Shown here: in pieces, positions 59,091-64,000 of the stretch
How the letters are laid out: each line of letters opens with the position of its first letter
Position numbering within the stretch: the first letter of the stretch is position 1
Assembly: GCF_001434315.1 (NCBI RefSeq)
Contig: NZ_AZFE01000031.1
Location: 147,861 to 211,860, forward strand
Direction: 5' to 3'
Length of the DNA stretch: 64,000 bases
Origin: Paucilactobacillus oligofermentans DSM 15707 = LMG 22743
Lineage (GTDB): Bacteria > Bacillota > Bacilli > Lactobacillales > Lactobacillaceae
Translations under genes and position numbers: made by a program
The notes under the pieces: model-generated
Database searches by the model: none
Seen by the model: only the letters and a program-made list of their open reading frames with translations
Told to the model about the DNA's origin: nothing

Positions 59091-60068
59091 TTAGTAATTA
59101 TCACCATCAAAAGGTGAACCAACGGCTGGATCATAGTAATAAGGAACACCTATACCCCAGCTAATACCAGATGATTCCGGATTATCTAAGTCATTTGAAC
59201 CCCAAGTCCTAACATCCGGAACTCCAAATATCACTGTTGGATCACTCATAGCTTTTATAATATTATCTTTTGCGATACCAATAAAATATAAATTAGCCAT
59301 ATCTTCATCGCTCTTAACTTCTGAATTATATCCACCAGCACCACCGATTGACGTTTCAATCCAAGCTCCACCTGATGGGGATGAGCCTGATGGTTTTCCC
59401 CAAGCATTACTGTAGCCAGCAGAAGTGATCTTATTCATAATAAGTTGTTGAATATTTGCAATATTGGGTACATATCGATGATCCCCTGTACTACCGGGAT
59501 TTGTCGGTGTAGTTGTTACTGTATCATTTCCGTTATTAGAATTTGAATTACTGTTATTTGAACTACTATTGCTGGAATTACTATTAACTGTTGTATTTGA
59601 ATTATTACTTGTTGAACTATTACTTGTTGCATTATTATTTACAATTGTTTTATTTGAATTCGTATTATAGGTAGCGGTTGAACCATTTTCTTCAGTCACA
59701 GTCATTGTGGCATCAACACCCTTACCATCGAAAGAAATTTTATTGCCAGCATAAATTAGATCAATATTAGAAATATTATTAATTTCTGCTAAACGTGTCA
59801 TTGAAATCTTAACACCATTATTATTTGCAGCTTCAGTAATCGTTGAAAGTGTATCGCCCCACTTAATCGTGTAAGCTGATGTCCCACTTGTTTTTAAAGA
59901 TGCTTGAATTGATTTAACTGAATTGGCTTTCCATGTAGCAGCTTCAACATTATTTGTATTAATTACTGTTAGGCCAATCCCCATACTTAACGCAATTGCA
60001 CCCGTTGTAACGATTTTTTTAGTTCTATCATTACATTTCACATTTCTAATTTGCTTTCTTGTTAACAT
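59091..60068 (-). CDS. secreted LysM-domain protein
   Basis: This 325-residue protein has a signal peptide (IVTTGAIALSMGIGLTVINTNNVEA) and one LysM domain at about residues 65-110 (YTIKWGDTLSTITEAANNNGV, ending IYAGNKISF) that binds peptidoglycan. A long Ser/Asn/Thr linker (about 130-190) leads to a C-terminal domain with YSNAWGKPSGS, WIETSIGGAGGY and WGIGVPYYYDP, which I do not recognise and which lacks an obvious hydrolase motif. GGAGG precedes the ATG. Its promoter overlaps inverted repeats shared with the divergent XRE gene. Confidence 0.8.
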   Translation of the reverse strand: MLTRKQIRNVKCNDRTKKIVTTGAIALSMGIGLTVINTNNVEAATWKANSVKSIQASLKTSGTSAYTIKWGDTLSTITEAANNNGVKISMTRLAEINNISNIDLIYAGNKISFDGKGVDATMTVTEENGSTATYNTNSNKTIVNNNATSNSSTSNNSNTTVNSNSSNSSSNNSNSNSNNGNDTVTTTPTNPGSTGDHRYVPNIANIQQLIMNKITSAGYSNAWGKPSGSSPSGGAWIETSIGGAGGYNSEVKSDEDMANLYFIGIAKDNIIKAMSDPTVIFGVPDVRTWGSNDLDNPESSGISWGIGVPYYYDPAVGSPFDGDNY

Positions 60069-60105
60069 ATTTCTTCCTCCAAAAGTTTATGAATAAATAA
60101 GAACA

Positions 60106-60165
60106 AATTTATCTTATCATAAATCAAGCGTCAACGCTTTGTTTATTTTTAAACAAATGCGTTTG
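60106..60165 (-). promoter_or_regulatory. LysM gene promoter with three inverted repeats
   Basis: On the reverse strand TTGACG (60129-60134) and TAAATT (60106-60111) are 17 bases apart. The -35 box sits inside AAGCG-TTGA-CGCTT (60126-60139). Two further inverted repeats follow upstream: GTTTA-TTTT-TAAAC (60141-60154) and CAAA-TGCG-TTTG (60154-60165). They lie between the LysM and XRE genes and may bind the XRE regulator. Confidence 0.5.
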
Positions 60166-60239
60166 CGCTCTTTTGAAATGGCTTATTTCTCTATATTGTT
60201 AAAGATATTATAATTAATTTATTAAAAGTAGGTACAAAA

Positions 60240-60566
60240 ATGTCAAAAATATCTGAACGATTAAAGAAACAACGAGAAGCATTAAATATGTCAATATCCC
60301 AAACTGCTGAAGCTGCAGGGCTAAGCGATAGTTCACTTTCACGATTTGAACGTGGCGTATTTAAAAGCATTAGTGTGGAACACTTAGAAGCTTGGGCATC
60401 TGCATTAAATATGGATATGGCTGAATTATTTGACGATCAAAAGCCATTTATTACTCGTGGAAAAAATACAACAGAGTTAATTAAATGGTTAGATGAACTA
60501 ACCCCTGAAAAAAGAGAATATACTTCAAAATTACTATTAGAACTACTAAGAGATAATGACAAATAA
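60240..60566 (+). CDS. XRE-family transcriptional regulator
   Basis: This 108-residue protein has an N-terminal Cro/CI-type helix-turn-helix: ISERLKKQREALNMSISQTAEAAGLSDSSLSRFERGVF, with SISQTAEAAGLSDSSLSRFE as core. The C-terminal 45 residues contain ELTPEKREYTSKLLLELL, a helix that may mediate dimerisation. It is divergent from the LysM gene with several inverted repeats between, suggesting control of that gene and of itself. It is not part of a recognisable prophage. Confidence 0.85.
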   Translation: MSKISERLKKQREALNMSISQTAEAAGLSDSSLSRFERGVFKSISVEHLEAWASALNMDMAELFDDQKPFITRGKNTTELIKWLDELTPEKREYTSKLLLELLRDNDK

Positions 60567-60576
60567 ATATAAACAA

Positions 60577-60614
60577 AAAAAGCTTACTAATTTAAAATTA
60601 GTAAGCTTTTATAT
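60577..60614. terminator. bidirectional terminator
   Basis: AAAAAAGCTTACTAAT pairs with ATTAGTAAGCTTTT around TTAAA. It lies after the XRE gene and after guaA on the other strand. Confidence 0.85.
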
Positions 60615-62171
60615 TTATTCCCACTCAATTGTCGAAGGTGGCTTGCTCGTAACGTCGTACACGATACGGTTTACCTGCTTCACTTCGTTCACAATTCGAA
60701 CTGAGATATCTTGTAAAACATCCCATGGAATGCGGGCGAAATCAGATGTCATACCATCAATGGAAGTGACAGCACGGATACCAACGGTGTAATCGTAAGT
60801 CCGACCATCACCCATGACACCAACACTCTTGATCCCTGGTAAAACAGTAAAGTATTGCCAGATTTCTTTATCAAGGCCAGCTTTTTTGATTTCTTCACGT
60901 AAAATATAATCACTTTCACGAACAATCTCAAGCTTTTCATCGGTAATTTCACCAATGACACGAATTCCAAGACCAGGCCCTGGGAATGGTTGACGCCATA
61001 CTAATTCGTAAGGCATCCCCATCTTTTCACCCAATTCACGGGCTTCATCCTTGAACAAACTACGCAATGGTTCAATCAAACTAAATTGCATATCTTCTGG
61101 AAGGCCACCAACATTATGATGAGATTTAATTGTTTGTGCTGTATCAGTTCCACTTTCAATCACATCAGTATATAAAGTACCTTGAGCCAAGAAATCAATA
61201 CCCTTTAACTTGCTAGCTTCATCGTTAAAGACTTGGATAAATTCATTACCAATAATCTTACGTTTTTGTTCTGGATCACTAACCCCAGTCAATTTGCTCA
61301 AGAAACGTTCTTGTGCATCGACTTTAATAATGTTCAAACCAAACTTACCAGCTAGGCTATCCATTACTTCTTGGGCTTCATTCTTACGGAGTAAACCATG
61401 ATCAACAAAGATACATGTTAATTGATCACCAATCGCTTTATTCAATAGCACACCAACAACACTAGAATCTACTCCACCAGAAAGGCCAAGTAAGACTTTA
61501 CTGTCACCAACTTTTTCACGAATGTCAGCAATTTGTGCATCAATGAAATCATCCATTGACCAGTTAGCTTCGGCTTCACAAACATCAAACGCAAAGTGAC
61601 GTAAGATATCAGTCCCAAATTCAGTATTTTGAACTTCAGTATGGAATTGAAGACCATAAAATTTACGGTCATCATCAGCCATTGAAGTGATTGGGCAATT
61701 AGCACTAGTTGCCACGGTTTTAAAACCATTTGGCACCTTCGTTACTAAATCGCCATGACTCATCCAGACGTATTGCTTTTTAGGTGTACCAGCAAACATA
61801 ACCGCATTTTCATCAGTTACTTCAATATCAGCATGACCATATTCAGAGTTATCAGCTTTTTCAACTGCTCCACCTTCAAGACTAGCTGCCATTAATTGCA
61901 TTCCGTAACAAATTCCCAAAACAGGAATTCCTAAGTTGAAAATTTCAGGATCAACTGAGAATGCACCATCATCATAGACACTATTAGGCCCACCAGAGAA
62001 AACAATTCCCTTAGGATTTAGTTTCTTTAGCTCTTCAGCCGTTGTCTTATGTGACATTAATTCTGAGTAAATACCAAAATCACGAATTCGTCTGGTAATT
62101 AGTTGGTTGTATTGACTACCGAAGTCAAGTACAACGATTTTATCGAACGCATCAAGATTTATATTTGCCAC
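60615..62171 (-). CDS. guaA: GMP synthase (glutamine-hydrolysing)
   Basis: This 518-residue enzyme makes GMP from XMP with glutamine and ATP. The N-terminal amidotransferase has the nucleophile in [10 protein letters not shown] (Cys about 87) and the His/Glu pair in QFHTEV; the ATP pyrophosphatase part has the P-loop [11 protein letters not shown] (about 229-239), followed by the dimerisation domain ending in [14 protein letters not shown]. It starts at GTG behind GGGGTGG. The gene stands alone next to the coaA gene on the same strand. Confidence 0.97.
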   Translation of the reverse strand: MANINLDAFDKIVVLDFGSQYNQLITRRIRDFGIYSELMSHKTTAEELKKLNPKGIVFSGGPNSVYDDGAFSVDPEIFNLGIPVLGICYGMQLMAASLEGGAVEKADNSEYGHADIEVTDENAVMFAGTPKKQYVWMSHGDLVTKVPNGFKTVATSANCPITSMADDDRKFYGLQFHTEVQNTEFGTDILRHFAFDVCEAEANWSMDDFIDAQIADIREKVGDSKVLLGLSGGVDSSVVGVLLNKAIGDQLTCIFVDHGLLRKNEAQEVMDSLAGKFGLNIIKVDAQERFLSKLTGVSDPEQKRKIIGNEFIQVFNDEASKLKGIDFLAQGTLYTDVIESGTDTAQTIKSHHNVGGLPEDMQFSLIEPLRSLFKDEARELGEKMGMPYELVWRQPFPGPGLGIRVIGEITDEKLEIVRESDYILREEIKKAGLDKEIWQYFTVLPGIKSVGVMGDGRTYDYTVGIRAVTSIDGMTSDFARIPWDVLQDISVRIVNEVKQVNRIVYDVTSKPPSTIEWE

Positions 62172-62259
62172 TAATTGCCACCCCTTATTTTTAATTTAAC
62201 AATGAATTTATTTTACGTGTTTTATCGCATTGGGTCAATCGTTATGCGAATTAATTTGT

Positions 62260-63180
62260 TTATTTTCGTAAATAGATATCATCAATTTTATGATGCTTGG
62301 TTTTGTGTAAAATTACATCGGCGCGATTACGCGTTGGTAAGATGAATTCACGTAGATTGGTGTAGTCAATTTCACGCCAAATTTTCTTGGCATGTTCAAA
62401 CGCCACGTTCCGGTCACCCGTTGCTAATGAATAGTAATAGTTGGTTGGATCCTTAAAGGCTGAGTCCAACAACATTCCAAACCGTTCCAAAAACCACTGC
62501 TCAATCAAACGTGGATTAGCATCGACGTACAGCGAAAAATCAAAGAAGTCACTGATATATAGCATTTCGTTACTAGGCAATTGTAAAGTATTAATTCCCT
62601 CAACAATTAAAATATCCGGCTTTTCCAATATTTGCGTTTCATCTGGCACAATGTCATAAATTTGATGCGAATAGACAGGGAGTTCTACAGCGTCTGCGCC
62701 CGCCTTCAAATCATTCAAGAAGGTCAACATTTTTTCCATATCGTAAGATTCTGGAAAACCTTTACGGTTCATAATTTCTTTTTGTTGCAGTACCCGATTA
62801 GGATATAAGAATCCATCGGTCGTAATCAAATCAACTTTGGCATCCGGTAAAAATTTTTCTAATAACTTAGCCAGTAATCGTGCCGAAGTACTTTTTCCCA
62901 CCGCCACCGAACCAGCAATTCCTAAAATAAACGGCACCCGCTTTTGAGGTAACTGTAAAAAGTCGGTTTTTTCTTCTTGCCAACTAAGATACTCATTATA
63001 GCGTAGCTTGATTAACTTCGTTAGTGGTAGAAAGACTTCATCCACGTCTAACACAGAAATCCGGTCACTAAATGCCTTTATTTGGTTCAAGCTATTTTGA
63101 CTAATTTCAATTTTTTCATTTGAATAAAATTGTCGCCACTGATCACGTTCAAAGTGATAGTAGTTCATTAACTCTTCCAT
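62260..63180 (-). CDS. coaA: pantothenate kinase (type I, CoaA)
   Basis: This protein of about 306 residues phosphorylates pantothenate in the first step of CoA synthesis. The P-loop [17 protein letters not shown] (about residues 88-104) is that of type I CoaA, and [17 protein letters not shown] and [12 protein letters not shown] also match. The longest frame begins five codons earlier, but AGAGG lies six bases before the chosen ATG ([10 protein letters not shown]) and nothing precedes the first one. No riboswitch or attenuator is visible upstream. Confidence 0.94.
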   Translation of the reverse strand: MEELMNYYHFERDQWRQFYSNEKIEISQNSLNQIKAFSDRISVLDVDEVFLPLTKLIKLRYNEYLSWQEEKTDFLQLPQKRVPFILGIAGSVAVGKSTSARLLAKLLEKFLPDAKVDLITTDGFLYPNRVLQQKEIMNRKGFPESYDMEKMLTFLNDLKAGADAVELPVYSHQIYDIVPDETQILEKPDILIVEGINTLQLPSNEMLYISDFFDFSLYVDANPRLIEQWFLERFGMLLDSAFKDPTNYYYSLATGDRNVAFEHAKKIWREIDYTNLREFILPTRNRADVILHKTKHHKIDDIYLRK

Positions 63181-63261
63181 GCTTGGCCTCTTCATGATGT
63201 ATTTAACTCTATCATAATATCATAATTCGTTATTTTTATGTTTAATTAGCATCAATAACAA

Positions 63262-63302
63262 GAAAAAATGACATCATTCTATCAATTAGAATAATGTCAT
63301 TT
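63262..63302 (-). terminator. terminator after LTA-synthase-type gene
   Basis: AAATGACATTATTCTA pairs with ATAGAATGATGTCATTT and is followed by TTTC on the reverse strand. Confidence 0.85.
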
Positions 63303-63310
63303 CACTTTTT

Positions 63311-64000
63311 TTAATTTGAAGCTGATGGGAAAGTATACTCACCAATATTTTTACCATTTAATTCTGGCGCATCCGTCGTGTACTCTGACAAGGTTGAACC
63401 ACCGTTTTCGGTTTCAATACTAGTTTTCTTTTCCTTTTGTGCTTTAGCTAAGTTTTGGAGTGATTTTTCAAGATTATAAGTGTAGTTCTTTTTATTAACC
63501 TTGGTAAATCCTTCTGGATGGAAGAATCGTAATAAATCACCATTAACGACTTTATCCGACATATTCAATTCAGTCGTCACATACTTCTGAATTTTATTGA
63601 TTGCAACAGTTTGTTTCTTGGTTGGATTCTTAATCTCTTTTCCAGTGGTCGTATCATAAGTTTTATTCCCATACTTAGTATACGTTGGACTGACAAAGTC
63701 ACCATCACGGAAGGAAACAATTTGATTACGATCCGTCGATAACAAGTCCTGGCCAAATTGAACAAAGCGATTCGAATCAATACCTAACAAGTTTTCAATC
63801 GTTGGTAAGACGTCGATTTCACCACCATAAGTGTGGTTAATCCCACCCTTTAAACCGGTCATTTCAATCATAAATGGTACTTTTTGGAACATCGCTAAAT
63901 CAAAGTTATCAACACTATCTTTACCTAAGATTTGGGCAATGGCTGACTTATGATTATCCGAGATCCCGTAATGATCACCATACAAGACAATCATACTATT
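63311..64000 (-). CDS. LTA synthase-family sulfatase-type phosphotransferase, C-terminal part
   Basis: Only the 3' part (about 229 residues) is inside the window; the frame runs on past base 64000. It resembles the extracellular catalytic domain of lipoteichoic acid synthase: MIVLYGDHYGIS (metal-binding DH of the sulfatase fold), VPFMIEMTG, GGEIDVLPTIENLLGID and SFRDGDFVSPTYTKYG. The C-terminal tail YTFPSASN follows a charged helix. The N-terminal membrane domain lies outside, so the exact subfamily (LtaS or a primase-type paralogue) cannot be decided. Confidence 0.85.
   Translation of the reverse strand, partial: NSMIVLYGDHYGISDNHKSAIAQILGKDSVDNFDLAMFQKVPFMIEMTGLKGGINHTYGGEIDVLPTIENLLGIDSNRFVQFGQDLLSTDRNQIVSFRDGDFVSPTYTKYGNKTYDTTTGKEIKNPTKKQTVAINKIQKYVTTELNMSDKVVNGDLLRFFHPEGFTKVNKKNYTYNLEKSLQNLAKAQKEKKTSIETENGGSTLSEYTTDAPELNGKNIGEYTFPSASN

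Noticed and set aside
60240-60566. XRE regulator as a sign of prophage.
   Set aside because: No integrase, structural, lysis or attachment-site features are present nearby, so a chromosomal regulator is more likely.
62172-62260. Possible guanine riboswitch before guaA.
   Set aside because: The gap is under 90 bases and shows none of the conserved purine aptamer loops.

Overview
The window looks like a chromosomal segment of a low-GC Gram-positive bacterium of the family Lactobacillaceae. The evidence is AT-rich DNA with strong GGAGG ribosome binding sites, CcpA-type cre sites, a KxYKxGKxW serine-rich-repeat adhesin, an MDR-type MFS/DUF4811 pair, RNase J, cyclophilin, cold-shock protein and many lipoproteins. 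I cannot name the species. No rRNA genes, transposases, prophage or CRISPR arrays are visible.

Layout. 0-0.6 kb: four minus-strand tRNA genes (Gly, Thr, Leu, Val). 0.6-8.4 kb: deoxynucleoside kinase, a lysine permease preceded by a lysine riboswitch and terminator, a GNAT acetyltransferase, PspC, a PAP2 phosphatase, a two-gene ThrE/YjjPB-type exporter, a cold-shock protein with a structured leader, a DtxR/MntR regulator and a divergent CDF zinc-type exporter. 8.5-18.4 kb: RNase J, a MerR regulator divergent from an MDR efflux pump with DUF4811 partner, AzlCD, a D-2-hydroxyacid dehydrogenase, an RluA pseudouridine synthase, an alpha/beta hydrolase and tandem CrcB fluoride channels. 18.5-26.9 kb: one giant serine-rich surface protein (about 2,800 residues) built from an imperfect super-repeat of about 0.9 kb. 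27-35.5 kb: an amino-acid ABC uptake pair without an ATPase, then a ribose operon read right to left as rbsR, rbsK, rpiA, rbsD, rbsA, rbsC, rbsB, with operator-like and cre-like sites. 35.7-42.7 kb: cyclophilin, a lipase-like protein, a beta-lactamase-fold protein, a uracil-DNA glycosylase-family protein, an exported agmatine/peptidylarginine-deiminase-like protein, and a TetR/membrane-protein pair. 42.7-49.7 kb: a plant-polysaccharide island of two GH43 enzymes, one GH5 enzyme, a GPH symporter and an AraC regulator. 49.7-52.0 kb: a MarR regulator divergent from an MFS-CBS fusion. 52-60.6 kb: an accessory cell-envelope region with paralogous lipoproteins, an OatA-like acyltransferase, a MORN-repeat membrane protein, a three-gene operon of unknown function, a LysM protein and an XRE regulator. 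60.6-64 kb: guaA, coaA and the 3' part of an LTA-synthase-type gene cut by the window end.

How the parts work together. The ribose genes import ribose, phosphorylate it and pass ribose-5-phosphate to the pentose phosphate pool through RpiA. The glycosidase island probably imports xylo- or arabino-oligosaccharides through the GPH symporter and hydrolyses them inside the cell, since none of the three enzymes shows a signal peptide. The least explained content is the 52-60 kb envelope region and the serine-rich protein, which has the signal peptide expected for accessory Sec export but no visible LPXTG motif.

Functions are read from motifs and family resemblance only. No database search was run. 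Promoters, operators and terminators are predictions by eye.
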